Positions 52,461 through 63,587 are shown, counted from the stretch's first letter. The stretch is 64,000 nucleotides of DNA from Sphingomonas sp. Root720 (GCF_001428605.1 NZ_LMID01000013.1:101345-165344), one strand, 5' to 3'. The notes: a model not told the origin generated them from the sequence alone. Numbers and translations are program-made.

Positions 52461-53705
52461 TCAGATACGGACGCCGTTCCGGGCGGCGGCCCAATCGCTG
52501 CGCCAGCGCCGCTTGACTCGGGCAAGCACCGTGAAGGCGAGCAGCGACAGCCCGGCAAAGATCAGGAAGCCGGGCTGATAGCTGCCGCTGAGCTGCCGGG
52601 CGAAGCCGAGCGACGAGGAGAGGTAGAAGCCCCCGACGCCCCCCGCCATGCCGACCAGGCCCGTCATTACCCCGATCTCGGCCTGGAAGCGCTGCGGCAC
52701 GAGCTGGAACACCGCGCCGTTGCCGGTGCCGAGTGCGAGCATCGCGACGACGAAGGTGGCGAGCGCCGCGCCGACGCTATGCGCGGCGCTGACGCCGGCG
52801 AGCGCCGCCGCCGCGACGAGATAGACGATCGACAGCGCCTTCACCCCGCCGATCCGATCGGCCAGTGCGCCGCCGAGCGGGCGGACCAGCGATCCGGCGA
52901 AGACGCAGGCCGCGGTGCAATAGCCGGCCGTCACGCTGGTCAGCCCGAACTGGTCGGTGAAGTAGATCGGCAACGACGCCGCCAGCCCGACGAAACCGCC
53001 AAAGGTGACGCTGTAGAACAGCATGAGCCACCACGCGTCGGCGGTCCTGAGCGGCTCGAGATAGGCGGCGAGCTTCTTCGGCGCGGGCGTGCCCGGCGCA
53101 TCCTTCGCCATCAGCATATAGGCGATGAAGACGATGGTCAGCGGAATGCAGGCGAGGCCCAGCACCGCATTCCAGCCGAACAGCTTCGCCAGACCCGGCG
53201 CGAACAGCGCCGCCAGCACCGTGCCGGAATTGCCCATGCCGGCCAGCCCCATCGCCTTGCCCTGATGCCGGGGCGGATACCAGCGGCTCGCGAGCGGCAG
53301 CGCGATCGCGAAACTGGCGCCCGCAAAGCCGAGCACGACGCCCAGCGCCAGCGTGCCAGCGAAGCTGGTGACGCCCGCCATCCAGGCCGTGAACAGGCCG
53401 GCTATGACGATGACCTGGCTGATAGCGCCCGAGCGTTTCGGGCCTATCCGATCGACCAGCAGACCATTGACCACCCGCAGGATCGCTCCGGCGAGGGTCG
53501 GTGTCGCGACCATCAGCCCCTTTTGCGCGGGGGTCAGGGCGAGCGACGCTGCGATGTCGGGACCAAGCGGGCCGAGCAGCACCCAGACCATGAAGGCCAG
53601 GTCGAAATAGAGGAACGCCGCGATCAGCGTCGGCTTGTGCCCGGCGCTCCAGAATGTGTCGCCCTTGGCCGGGCTGCCCTGATCTTCCCAATATGCCGTA
53701 GCCAT
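52461..53705 (-). CDS. narK: Nitrate/nitrite transporter, MFS (NarK/NasA type)
   Basis: A 414-residue MFS protein with twelve helices. The nitrate-porter motif is seen as GLAGMGNSGTVLAALFAPG (~152-170) and its second half as MTGLVGMAGGVGGFYLSS (~345-362), with the Arg-rich RVVNGLLVDRIGPKRSG loop (~77-93). It brings nitrate into the cytoplasm for NasA. A leader with an attenuator lies directly before the start. Confidence 0.92.
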   Translation of the reverse strand: MATAYWEDQGSPAKGDTFWSAGHKPTLIAAFLYFDLAFMVWVLLGPLGPDIAASLALTPAQKGLMVATPTLAGAILRVVNGLLVDRIGPKRSGAISQVIVIAGLFTAWMAGVTSFAGTLALGVVLGFAGASFAIALPLASRWYPPRHQGKAMGLAGMGNSGTVLAALFAPGLAKLFGWNAVLGLACIPLTIVFIAYMLMAKDAPGTPAPKKLAAYLEPLRTADAWWLMLFYSVTFGGFVGLAASLPIYFTDQFGLTSVTAGYCTAACVFAGSLVRPLGGALADRIGGVKALSIVYLVAAAALAGVSAAHSVGAALATFVVAMLALGTGNGAVFQLVPQRFQAEIGVMTGLVGMAGGVGGFYLSSSLGFARQLSGSYQPGFLIFAGLSLLAFTVLARVKRRWRSDWAAARNGVRI

Positions 53706-53899
53706 CCGCTACCCCCGTCAGCTTGTGGAAAAACGAAAAAAGCCGCCTCCGGTAACCCCATGACGGGGACCGGACAGCGGCTTTGCTGATATTTGCCGGA
53801 AGCCTGTCCCGTCGTTGGGAACGGCTTCCTCTGGGCGCGCATCATCGCGCGACTCGCTAACACTCCGCTATCGGGCGTCTCTTCGCAAGTGCAAAAAAC
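53706..53899 (-). promoter_or_regulatory. Second NasT-type antitermination leader, before narK
   Basis: Read leftward from the nasS stop: hairpin P1 (53851-53836; five-base GC stem, six-base loop GATGAT or ATGATG depending on pairing, each missing one of the consensus bases), hairpin P2 (53829-53798; GGAAGCC/GGCTTCC with an inner TCCC/GGGA stem and hexaloop AACGAC, which has A1 and G4), then an intrinsic terminator (53784-53735) with a long T-run. The order matches the nirB leader, so NasT should also control narK and the porin. Confidence 0.72.
53735..53784 (-). terminator. Attenuator hairpin before narK
   Basis: AAAGCCGC pairs with GCGGCTTT, enclosing CCGGT/ACCGG and CCCC/GGGG pairs, and is followed on the leftward strand by TTTTTTCG. 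It lies 30 bases before the narK ATG and is therefore conditional. Confidence 0.8.
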
Positions 53900-55117
53900 T
53901 TACCGGGCGAGGTCGGCCAGATAGGTCTCCATATTCTGGGGATCGAACACCCGCCCGTCGAAGAAGCGGTCGGGGCCGAGGGTCAGGGTTACGCCGTGCG
54001 TGCCGACCCCGGTCGGAATGTCGATTGCGCCTTCGACCTTCATGCTGGCGCCGGGCATCGGCAACCCACTGGTCGCCAGCGCGCGTCGATAAACGTCGGA
54101 GCGGAAAACGTCGGCGGCGCGGCGCTCGTCCGCCTCACTCGCGGCGATCATCCCCCAGCGCACGAACTGCGAATAGATCCACAGCGCCTGGCTCCGCCAT
54201 GGGAAGTTCGCTGCCTCGCGGGCGAAGATCAGGAAATCGCCGATCTCTACGCGCGGCGTGTCACGGCGCAACGCCATCCGACCGTCGAGCGCGGGCAGGA
54301 TCAGCGATCCAGGCCGACCGACATAGGCGGACGCCTCCAGCAAGCCGGCGAGTTCGGCATGATGGGCGGGATCGTCGCACCAGGCGGCGGCCCGCGCGAC
54401 CGCGAGGACCAACCGGTCGACGGTGCCGGCGTTCGCCTCCATCCAGTCGGTGCGCAACGCCAGCACCTTCTCCACGCCGCGCTGCCAGATGCGCGAACCG
54501 ACCGCGACGATCTCCCCCAGCCCGGCGTCGACCGCGACGCTGCCCCACGGCTCCCCCGCGGTGAAGCCGTCGATCTCGCCCGACCGCATCGCCTCGACCA
54601 TCAGCGAGGGCGGCAGCACGCGCAGCGCCAGGTCGCGGTCGGGATCGACTCCGGCGAAGCCGAGCCAGTAGCGCAGCATCAGCGCGTGGCTCGAATAGCG
54701 ATGGACCACGCCGATCACCGGCTTGCGCCGGTGCAGCCCGATCGCGGTGGCGAAGTCATATGCGGTGCCGACCGGATCGGCGATCCGCTTGGCCGGATCG
54801 GGATCCAGCGCGGCGGCGAACTCGTTCGACATCGCCAGGGCGCTGCCGTTGAGGTTGAGCTTGAGCGGTGCAGACAACGCCGCCGGATGTTGGCTGAGGC
54901 CCAGGGTCACCGCGATCGCGAGCGGCGCCAGCATGTGCGCCGCCTGCACCTGCCCATAGACGAGCATGTCGCGCAGGGTAGCCCAGGAGGTGGCCTTGTG
55001 CAGCGCGAGGTCGATGCCGGCCTCCGCCGCGAAACCCTTCTCGCGCGCGGCGATCAGCGGCGCGCTGTCGGTCAGCGGCAGGAAGGCGACGGCGACCGGC
55101 GCCAGGGACGAGGTCAT
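53900..55117 (-). CDS. nasS: Nitrate sensor protein NasS
   Basis: A 405-residue protein of the NrtA/NasS nitrate-binding family, without a signal peptide, which marks it as the cytoplasmic sensor NasS rather than an ABC transporter lipoprotein. Family blocks include PLTDSAPLIAAREKGFAAEA (~14-33), LNGSALAMSNEFAAAL, VVHRYSSHALMLRYWL and GEPWGSVAVDAGLGEIV. NasS binds NasT in the absence of nitrate and lets go when nitrate binds. It overlaps nasT by four bases (ATGA). Confidence 0.9.
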   Translation of the reverse strand: MTSSLAPVAVAFLPLTDSAPLIAAREKGFAAEAGIDLALHKATSWATLRDMLVYGQVQAAHMLAPLAIAVTLGLSQHPAALSAPLKLNLNGSALAMSNEFAAALDPDPAKRIADPVGTAYDFATAIGLHRRKPVIGVVHRYSSHALMLRYWLGFAGVDPDRDLALRVLPPSLMVEAMRSGEIDGFTAGEPWGSVAVDAGLGEIVAVGSRIWQRGVEKVLALRTDWMEANAGTVDRLVLAVARAAAWCDDPAHHAELAGLLEASAYVGRPGSLILPALDGRMALRRDTPRVEIGDFLIFAREAANFPWRSQALWIYSQFVRWGMIAASEADERRAADVFRSDVYRRALATSGLPMPGASMKVEGAIDIPTGVGTHGVTLTLGPDRFFDGRVFDPQNMETYLADLAR

Positions 55118-55728
55118 TCCATTCCTCCCAGCAGGCTATGTGCCGTGATCAGCGCGTCGGCGACCTCGACGATGCGGCGGCCCTGGTTCATCGCCGTCGT
55201 GCGCAGCAGCGCATAGGCATCGGGCTCGGCCAAGTTGCGGCTTTTCATCAGCAGCGCCTTCGCGCGGTCGATCGTCTTGCGGTCGGCCAGTGCGGTGCGC
55301 GCCTCGTCGAGTTCGGTCTGCATCCTGGCGAAGGCGTTGAAGCGCCGGATCGCCAGCTCCAGGATGGGCTTCACCCGGTCCTTGCGCAGCCCGTCGACGA
55401 CATAGGCGGAAACGCCGGCATCGATCGCCGCGCCGATCATCTGGTCGTCGGACTGGTCGACGAACATCGCGATCGGCCGGGCCAGCGCGCGGCTGACCAC
55501 CAGCATCTCCTCCAGCGTGTCGCGACTCGGATTGCCGAGGTCCATGAGCACGACGTCGGGCGCCATCCGCTCGATCTTGGCAACGAAGGCGCCATGCGGC
55601 GGGACGACGTGGATATCGTCATATCCGGCCTCCCGCAGCCCCTCCTCCAGGACCGTGGCGCGCAACCCGCTGTCGTCAACGATGACAATCCGCAACCGCC
55701 GCCCCCCGATGTGGATCGCGTGAGACAT
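55114..55728 (-). CDS. nasT: ANTAR antiterminator NasT
   Basis: A 204-residue protein. A receiver-like domain (~10-125; LRIVIVDDSGLRATVLEEGL, DVVLMDLGNPSRDTLEEML) is followed by a coiled linker and the ANTAR RNA-binding domain (~135-190; LADRKTIDRAKALLM, LAEPDAYALLRTTAM). It binds double-hexaloop leader RNAs and prevents termination. Two such leaders lie downstream in the same locus. It is the first gene of the nas locus, divergent from the class II aldolase gene. Confidence 0.93.
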   Translation of the reverse strand: MSHAIHIGGRRLRIVIVDDSGLRATVLEEGLREAGYDDIHVVPPHGAFVAKIERMAPDVVLMDLGNPSRDTLEEMLVVSRALARPIAMFVDQSDDQMIGAAIDAGVSAYVVDGLRKDRVKPILELAIRRFNAFARMQTELDEARTALADRKTIDRAKALLMKSRNLAEPDAYALLRTTAMNQGRRIVEVADALITAHSLLGGME

Positions 55729-55873
55729 CTCCTATGATCAGCCTCCTTTCGCATTGCAACATGGCGATCGCATAGCGTCGGACCGATCGCCGGCGCATGT
55801 CGGATTTCGCTCGATATCCGCGAACGCTTCCATTAAATGCCTTTTAGGCAACTAGATGTCCACGGAGATTGCG

Positions 55874-56680
55874 ATGACGATCGGCTATGAAGGGCTGCAG
55901 GAAGACAATGCCACGGTGATCGAACGCACCTTCGGCGACATGGAGCGGAAGATCGCCGCAGGGGATTTCTCCCTCAAGGAGAAGATCGCGCTCGCCTGCC
56001 GCTTCCTCGCCGACGAGGGCCATGCCATGTCGCTCGCCGGGCAGATCAGCGTGCGCAACGACGACGGCAGCTTTTGGACGACGGGCTTCGCGCAGGGCTT
56101 CGCCGACACGACCGCGGACAACCTCGTCCGGGTCAATGCCAATCTGGACGTGCTCGAAGGCGACGGCATGGCCAATCCCGGCGCACGCTTCCACAGCTGG
56201 ATCTACGCCGCGCGTCCCGACCTGCGCGCGATCGTCCACACCCACCCGCCTCATGCCTCGGCGATCGCGATGGCGGGCGAGCGGCTGATCATCAGCCATA
56301 TGGACATGGCGATGCTCCACGACGAGATCGCCTATCTCGACCGCTGGCCCGGGGTTCCGCTCGCGAATGAGGAGGGCGAGATCATCTCGACCGCGCTGGG
56401 CGGGAAGAATGCCATCCTCCTCGTCAATCACGGCGTGCTCGGCGCGGGTGCGACGCTGGAGGAGGCGACCTTCTTCCTGGCCTCGATCGAACATGCCGCA
56501 CGGATGCAGTTGCTGTGCCGGGGTGCCGGCTACCAGCCGATCGCGGTGGACGACGTTCTCGCCGCCGATGCGAAGGCCTTCATGACCAAGCCCAAGTTCA
56601 TCCAGGCGACTTTCGACTATTGGTGCCGCCAGACGCTGCGCCGCTACCCCGAGGTGCTGGAAAGCTCGCGGCGCGGTTGA
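55874..56680 (+). CDS. Class II aldolase/adducin family protein
   Basis: A 268-residue protein from the ATG at 55874, which has GGAG six bases before it; an ATG at 55856 would add six residues but lacks such a site. Zinc His residues are in IVHTHPPHASAIAM (~118-131) and LVNHGVLGAG (~183-192), with a conserved N-terminal Glu/Lys-rich helix and SLAGQISVRNDDGSFW. Likely a retro-aldolase or decarboxylase-like enzyme in a small catabolic set with the following TonB receptor, ligase, cupin and SDRs. Substrate unknown. Confidence 0.85.
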   Translation: MTIGYEGLQEDNATVIERTFGDMERKIAAGDFSLKEKIALACRFLADEGHAMSLAGQISVRNDDGSFWTTGFAQGFADTTADNLVRVNANLDVLEGDGMANPGARFHSWIYAARPDLRAIVHTHPPHASAIAMAGERLIISHMDMAMLHDEIAYLDRWPGVPLANEEGEIISTALGGKNAILLVNHGVLGAGATLEEATFFLASIEHAARMQLLCRGAGYQPIAVDDVLAADAKAFMTKPKFIQATFDYWCRQTLRRYPEVLESSRRG

Positions 56681-56777
56681 GCCGCATAACCCTCCGCATT
56701 CCGGCGGAGGCCCACAGCTGTCCGGGATTTGACGAAACCCCGTACAGCATTGGGCTTTCGCCGGGGCGATGAAGAAA

Positions 56778-56805
56778 GGGCGCCGACGCTCTCACGTCGG
56801 CGCCC
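56778..56805 (-). terminator. Intrinsic terminator after the TonB receptor gene
   Basis: GGGCGCCGACG and CGTCGGCGCCC form a perfect eleven-base stem around six bases; read leftward it is followed by TTTCTTC. It lies 13 bases after the receptor stop. The convergent aldolase gene ends about 100 bases away. Confidence 0.85.
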
Positions 56806-56817
56806 CAGGGGATAGCG

Positions 56818-59028
56818 TCAGAAGCTGTAGCGCGCCTGTACGCCGAACCAGCGTGGGGCGGCATAGGTGCCGTAGGAACCGCCCAGCGGCGGAGCCGAGA
56901 CATCGAAGGCGAAGGTCTTGCGCGCCTTGTCGAACAGGTTGTTGACGAACCCGGCCAGTTCGAACCCGCTATCGGCCAGCTTCAGCGACAGCCGGGCGTT
57001 GGCGAGCCAGCTGCCCTTGATCAGGGTCGCCTGCGCATTGGTGAGTTGGGCGTAGAAGTCGTCGGTGTAGATCGCGTTCATCGTCCCGCTGAGCTGGCCG
57101 AAGCCGAGGTCGAAGCGCTTCGTCGCCGCCAGGTTGATCGTATAGTCGGGCGACTGCGGCGCCTTGCGGTCGACCAGCCGGGTGCCGATCGGGATGCCTT
57201 TCACATTGGTGTGGAGCAGCGCCAGGCCGGCATCGAACTGGAACCCCATGCCGGGACGCGCCGACAGTTCGAAATCGGCGCCGTAGATCTTCGCGCTGGT
57301 GTTGAAGAGCGTGAAGTTGAAGCCGCGCTGGTCGAACGCCTGATAGTCCGAATAATCATAATAATAGGTGGCGCCATTGATGCGCAGGCGGCGGTCGAGG
57401 AATTCGAACTTGCCGCCGACCTCATAGGCCATCAGGTCCTCGCCCTTGAAGCGGAAGCCGCTGAGGGGCGCCTGCCCGACGAACCCGGCATTATAGTTGA
57501 ACGCCTTGTAGCCGCGATTGACGCTGGCATAGACCAGCGCGTCCTCGTTCAGGCGATAGTCGAGCGAGAGGCGGCCGGAGAAGCCGGTTTCGCCATGCTT
57601 GTCGGTGGTGACTCCGGCGGCGGCGAGCGTCCCCGGCGCGATGAACGCCGGGCAAAGCGGGCCGGTGCAGACCTCCGAGTAGTAATAGTCCTTTTCGTCG
57701 CGGGTGACGCGGAGGCCGGCGGTCAGCTTGAGCCGCTCGGTCAGGTCATATTCGATCTGCCCGAAGCCCGAATAGGACTTGGTATCGACGCTGTAGTCGG
57801 CGCGCGGATAGGTGCCGAAGGCCGGCAGGTTGAAGCCCTGGAAATAGTCGCCCTTGATGTTGAGATAATAGAGGCCGGCCGTCCAGCGGAACGCGCCCTC
57901 ATCCTCGATCAGGCGCACTTCCTGGGTGAAATGCTTGGCCTTCGCATCCTGCTGGAAGATGCCGATGTCGACCGGCGAGAAATCATTGTCGGCCGCATAT
58001 TCGCTGTCGAGGCTCTGGTAGCTGGTGACCGTCGCCAGCGAAATGCCGCCGCCCAGGTCGAGGTTGATCTTGCCGCCGACGCTCCAGGTTTCGCGGGTGA
58101 AGCGGCCGGGGAAGTTGAACGAACCGGTATAGGGATCGCCGTCCGCGTCGACATAGCCGAAGCCGGTGGGCGAGCCGGGCGGCAGCAGCACGCCGAGGCC
58201 GTCGGCGTCCTGCGTCGCGCCGGCGATCATCGCGCCGCCGGTCGCCACTGGCCGGATCTTGTACCAGTCGGCGAACAGGTTGACGGTCAGCCGGTCGTTC
58301 GGCTCGATCTTCAGCTGGCCGCGCGCGGCGAGCGTGTCGTTGGCGAGGATGTCGGGGCCGATGGCGTTCTTGACATAGCCGTCGGCCTTGTTCTTGAGCA
58401 CCGCGATGCGCGCCGAGACGCCTTCCGCGAGCGGGCCGCCCACGGCCGCCTCGACCCGGAGCTGGTCATAGCTGCCATAGGTCGCGTCGACATAGCCGTT
58501 GAGCTCGTCGGTCGGCTGGTTGGTGACGACGTGGATCAGGCCGCCGGTGGCATTGCGGCCGAACAGCGTGCCCTGCGGCCCCTTCAGCACCTCGACCCGG
58601 CTGACGTCGAACAGCTCCTGCACGCTGGTGGCGTTGGAAGGCTGGTAGACCTCGTCGATATAATAAGCGTTGGCGGGCTCGATATGGCCGGCGAAGTCGT
58701 TCTGCGACACGCCGCGGATCGAGATGAGGCCGGCGACCGGCGGTCCGCCCGGCGCGGTGAACTGCAGGCCCGGCGTCATCGCCGCCAGGTCGGTCGAGTT
58801 GCGCAGGCCCAGTTCCATCAGCCGGTCGCCCCCCAGCGCCGTCACCGCGATGCCGATATCCTGCACATTGGCGGCGCGGCGGGTGGCCGTCACCACGATA
58901 TCGTCGACGGCATCGACCGACGACGGCGAGCCGCTCTCCTGCGCGAGAGCCGGCACGGACAGGCCCGCGGCCGCCAGCGCGATTCCGCACGCAGCCGAAC
59001 GGAACGTGCCGATGCTGTTTCTGAACAC
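56818..59028 (-). CDS. TonB-dependent outer membrane receptor
   Basis: A 736-residue protein from a GTG at 59028, chosen because GGGGAGAGG precedes it and a signal peptide (to ALAQ, ~30) follows at once; an earlier ATG would add 24 residues of unlikely leader. It has a TonB box DDIVVTATRR, a plug with RVEVLKGPQGTLFGRNATGG and a barrel ending in the aromatic QARYSF. No STN domain. The divergent LuxR gene lies 236 bases away and may control it. Confidence 0.92.
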   Translation of the reverse strand: MFRNSIGTFRSAACGIALAAAGLSVPALAQESGSPSSVDAVDDIVVTATRRAANVQDIGIAVTALGGDRLMELGLRNSTDLAAMTPGLQFTAPGGPPVAGLISIRGVSQNDFAGHIEPANAYYIDEVYQPSNATSVQELFDVSRVEVLKGPQGTLFGRNATGGLIHVVTNQPTDELNGYVDATYGSYDQLRVEAAVGGPLAEGVSARIAVLKNKADGYVKNAIGPDILANDTLAARGQLKIEPNDRLTVNLFADWYKIRPVATGGAMIAGATQDADGLGVLLPPGSPTGFGYVDADGDPYTGSFNFPGRFTRETWSVGGKINLDLGGGISLATVTSYQSLDSEYAADNDFSPVDIGIFQQDAKAKHFTQEVRLIEDEGAFRWTAGLYYLNIKGDYFQGFNLPAFGTYPRADYSVDTKSYSGFGQIEYDLTERLKLTAGLRVTRDEKDYYYSEVCTGPLCPAFIAPGTLAAAGVTTDKHGETGFSGRLSLDYRLNEDALVYASVNRGYKAFNYNAGFVGQAPLSGFRFKGEDLMAYEVGGKFEFLDRRLRINGATYYYDYSDYQAFDQRGFNFTLFNTSAKIYGADFELSARPGMGFQFDAGLALLHTNVKGIPIGTRLVDRKAPQSPDYTINLAATKRFDLGFGQLSGTMNAIYTDDFYAQLTNAQATLIKGSWLANARLSLKLADSGFELAGFVNNLFDKARKTFAFDVSAPPLGGSYGTYAAPRWFGVQARYSF

Positions 59029-59264
59029 TCTTGCCTCTCCCCGATGGGCCGGGCCACGACAACAGGCCCGGCGTCTTATTGCAACACAGCCTATCTGCAT
59101 TGGGGCGGGTGCGCTGCCTATGACGGGAAATACTCAGCCCCGCTCGGGCAATTGCATGGACGGAAGGTCCGCGGAGGCATAGAATGGGCCCATTATCGAA
59201 GGGCGGTCCGACGACGAGGGTTGCGCCAGACGACCCGGCCAGGGGAGGACGAGTGGAGACAGCC

Positions 59265-60359
59265 ATGTGGAAGCAGAGTTTCAGCTCCGATCCGTCGGCC
59301 AGCCTCTATGAGAAGATCCTGTCCTGCGAGGGGATCGGCAGCATCAACGGCAACATCCTCGAGCCACTGGTCGAGGCGCTCGACGCGACCAGCGCTGTCT
59401 TCATTCAGATGTTCGCCTCGCCGCTCGGTGACCGGCATTTCGGCGCCAACAGCTATGTCGGCCACAAGCCGGCATCGGTCAGCGTCTACCTCGACGAGTT
59501 CCATAAGCTCGATCCGGTGATGCAACCCGCGATAGATTGGCTCGAAGACCCGAAGCGGCCGCTGCCCAACATGCTGACCGGGTCGTTCAAGCGTAACCTC
59601 GAGCAGAACAGCTATTATGGGAACAGCTTCCTGCTGCCCTTCGACATCGGCCATGTCGTCGCCTTCGTCATGCCGATGAACACCGCCTTCGAAACCCAGC
59701 TCGCCTGCGTCGGCTTCCACCGCCGCCCCGAGGATCCCGCCTTCCATCCCGACCAGATCGCCTGGTTCCAGCGGCTCGGCCCCGCGCTCCGTTCGGTGCT
59801 CTACGTGCTGGCCGCGCAGGAGGCGATCGCGCTGTCGGAGACGATCGCGATGGCGGCAAAGGAAGCGGGCACCGACTTCGGCTTCCTGATCCTCGACGAG
59901 GATCTCGTCATCCGCAACGGCAATGCCCGCGGCATGGAGGATATCGGCATCGGCAGCGCCGGCCGGCAAGGCTCCTCATTGCTCGGCGAGATCAAGCAGA
60001 AGCTGCTGGGGTGCGACCGGAGCGGGGGCGGCACCATCACCTTCCAATACGACACCCCCAAGCCGATCGAGGTCGAGATCCGCAATTTCGATTCGGCCGA
60101 CGGGCGGCCGTTCCACCTCGTCGTCACCAGCGGGTCGGGCAAGCGCCACGCGATCGACGATGCCTGCCGCAAATTCGGACTGACCGACCGCGAGGCGGAA
60201 GTCGTGTCGCGGATCGCAGCGGGCAAGTGCAACGCCTCGCTCAGCCGGGAACTGGGCATCTCGCTGCGCACCGGCGAGAACCACCTGCGCTCGATCTACC
60301 GCAAGGTCGGCGTCGGCAGCCGCACCCAGCTGCTCTCGCGCCTGCTCCAGATCCACTGA
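59265..60359 (+). CDS. LuxR family regulator
   Basis: A 364-residue protein; the ATG at 59265 is preceded by GGAG, though a GTG at 59253 with AGGGGAGG is possible. An N-terminal ~230-residue region has the mixed helical/beta pattern of a sensor domain with no name I can give. The C-terminal LuxR helix-turn-helix (~300-360) reads GLTDREAEVVSRIAAGKCNA, then LGISLRTGENHLRSIYRKVG. It is divergent from the TonB receptor gene and convergent with the ligase, so it probably regulates this catabolic set. Confidence 0.85.
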   Translation: MWKQSFSSDPSASLYEKILSCEGIGSINGNILEPLVEALDATSAVFIQMFASPLGDRHFGANSYVGHKPASVSVYLDEFHKLDPVMQPAIDWLEDPKRPLPNMLTGSFKRNLEQNSYYGNSFLLPFDIGHVVAFVMPMNTAFETQLACVGFHRRPEDPAFHPDQIAWFQRLGPALRSVLYVLAAQEAIALSETIAMAAKEAGTDFGFLILDEDLVIRNGNARGMEDIGIGSAGRQGSSLLGEIKQKLLGCDRSGGGTITFQYDTPKPIEVEIRNFDSADGRPFHLVVTSGSGKRHAIDDACRKFGLTDREAEVVSRIAAGKCNASLSRELGISLRTGENHLRSIYRKVGVGSRTQLLSRLLQIH

Positions 60360-60371
60360 CCGCCGGCGCCG

Positions 60372-62000
<1,629 letters not shown>

Positions 62001-62017
62001 TTCAGGTCCCTCTTCAA

Positions 62018-62110
62018 CGTCATTCCCGCGGAAGCGGGAATCCATGACGGCGGCATGTCCAGTCAGGAAGCGCTCCGTTTCCGTGAATTCTCGCTTTCGC
62101 GGGAATGACG
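62018..62110. repeat. Pair of REP-like palindromic repeats
   Basis: GTCATTCCCGCGGAAGCGGG near 62020-62040 and CGCTTTCGCGGGAATGAC near 62092-62110 are inverted copies of the widespread alphaproteobacterial REP-like element (core ATTCCCGC...GCGGGAAT). The first overlaps the extended 5' end of the ligase frame, another reason to start that gene at 62000. The pair could fold into a hairpin. Confidence 0.65.
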
Positions 62111-62132
62111 AAGTGAGGGCATTGGTTCACGC

Positions 62133-62612
62133 TCACCAGTCGGCGGGCTTGTCGATATGGTCCGCCGCCCCGCCGGCCTCCGCCATCTCGTACATCAGCT
62201 TGCCGTCGACGATCGCGGCGACGCTGCCGTCGGCATGATAGCCGACGAGTGGCCCGTTGACCGTGGCGAACATCACCATGCCGTCGGGATCGGTGTCGGG
62301 GATATGGTTGATCCCGCCCGCCTCGCGCACATACCAGCCCGCCCGGCCGCGATCCTCGCCATAGCCGAAGCCGCCTTCGAGCAATATGCCTTCGACCCCG
62401 CCGATATGGCCATGGACCGGTGCTTCGTTGCTGGGACCGACCTTCAGCAGCAGGGTGAAGCCGCCGGTCAGCGGATTGACGTTGAGCAGCTTGAACCAGG
62501 TTTCCGGCATGACCCAGTCGAGCCAGGGCAACTGGCCGACATCATAAAAGGCCGGGCGATGCAATTTGGTCTGGGCGATATCGGGGCTGTCGCCCTTGGT
62601 GAGCAGCACCAT
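62133..62612 (-). CDS. Cupin-domain protein, ChrR/acetophenone-dioxygenase-like
   Basis: A 159-residue cupin; the start at 62612 follows TAGGAGAC. Metal-binding His/Glu are in EAPVHGHIGGVEGILLEGG (~74-92, Glu near 86), with a second His in GINHIPDTDPDG (~109-120). It resembles the 2,4'-dihydroxyacetophenone dioxygenase/ChrR-cupin group. It may oxygenate or bind a ketone-type intermediate; function not proven. It is encoded next to the ligase and divergent from the SDRs. Confidence 0.75.
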   Translation of the reverse strand: MVLLTKGDSPDIAQTKLHRPAFYDVGQLPWLDWVMPETWFKLLNVNPLTGGFTLLLKVGPSNEAPVHGHIGGVEGILLEGGFGYGEDRGRAGWYVREAGGINHIPDTDPDGMVMFATVNGPLVGYHADGSVAAIVDGKLMYEMAEAGGAADHIDKPADW

Positions 62613-62799
62613 GGTCACGTCTCCTAACAACTCTTGTCGGGCCACAGTGCGTCACATCCCTCAGGCCGGGAAATGACGGGGAATACCTACGCTCCTTCCC
62701 GCCGCCGATGTTCGGCCCCCTAAGTGGTTCCCGCTATTTTCCCTTCCCCACCCGCTGCCTAGCCTCCTCGCAGATCAGGAAGAACGAGAGGAAGCGGGC

Positions 62800-63585
62800 G
62801 TGCGCCTGAAGGACAAGGTTGCGATCGTCACCGGCGCGGCGTCGGGTATCGGCAGGGCGACGGCACTGACGTTCGCCCGCGAGGGCGCCAGGGTGGTCGT
62901 GGCCGACCTCAACGAGGACGGCGCGTCGGCCACCGCCGCGACGATCGGCGACGCCGCCTTCGCCCTGCGCCTCGATGTCGCGGACGAGGCCGGCTGGGCC
63001 GAAGCCACCCGCCGGACGGCCGACCGCTTCGGCCGGCTCGACATCCTCGCCAATGTCGCGGGAATCGGCTTTCCGGGCACGATCCTCGACCTGACGATGG
63101 ACCAGTGGAACAGGATGATCGCCGTCAACCTGACCGGCGTCATGCTCGGCTGCCAGGCGGCGATCCGTACGATCGCCGCCACCGGGGGCAGCGGCGCGAT
63201 CGTCAACGTTTCCTCGCTGGCCGGGCTGATCGGCATATCCGACGTCGCCGGCTATTGCGGGTCGAAGGGCGGCGTCACCACGCTCAGCAAGTCGGTCGCG
63301 CTGTACTGCGCCGAACAGGGCCTGCCGATCCGTTGCGTGTCGGTCCATCCGACCTATGTCGACAGCGAGATGCTCGATCCCGTCGCCGACGCGGTCGGCG
63401 GTCGGCAGGCGATGCTCGAGGCCATGGCCCGCCTGGTGCCGATCGGCCGCATCGCCACACCCCAGGATATCGCCAATGCCATCCTCTTCGCGGCTTCGGA
63501 CGAAGCTGCGATGATGAGCGGCCATGCGCTGGTCATCGACGGGGCCCAACTGGCGGGTCCCAGCAGCGCGCACACGAAAGGTTGA
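62800..63585 (+). CDS. Short-chain dehydrogenase/reductase (SDR)
   Basis: A 261-residue classical SDR from a GTG start preceded by AGAGGAAG. NAD(P)-binding TGAASGIGRA (~10-19), NVAG at ~85, catalytic Ser in VNVSSLAGL (~139) and YCGSK (~152-156). An acidic residue after strand 2 (VVVADLNED) favours NAD. Two bases before the next SDR gene, so the two are co-transcribed. Confidence 0.92.
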   Translation: MRLKDKVAIVTGAASGIGRATALTFAREGARVVVADLNEDGASATAATIGDAAFALRLDVADEAGWAEATRRTADRFGRLDILANVAGIGFPGTILDLTMDQWNRMIAVNLTGVMLGCQAAIRTIAATGGSGAIVNVSSLAGLIGISDVAGYCGSKGGVTTLSKSVALYCAEQGLPIRCVSVHPTYVDSEMLDPVADAVGGRQAMLEAMARLVPIGRIATPQDIANAILFAASDEAAMMSGHALVIDGAQLAGPSSAHTKG

Positions 63586-63587
63586 TC

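Noticed and set aside
57046-59520. An 824-codon plus-strand open frame
   Set aside because: It is antisense to the TonB receptor gene; low-complexity Val/Glu/Arg/Ala content and no domains.
62133-62612. Naming the cupin a 2,4'-dihydroxyacetophenone dioxygenase
   Set aside because: Only fold-level resemblance is visible and the surrounding genes do not define an acetophenone pathway.
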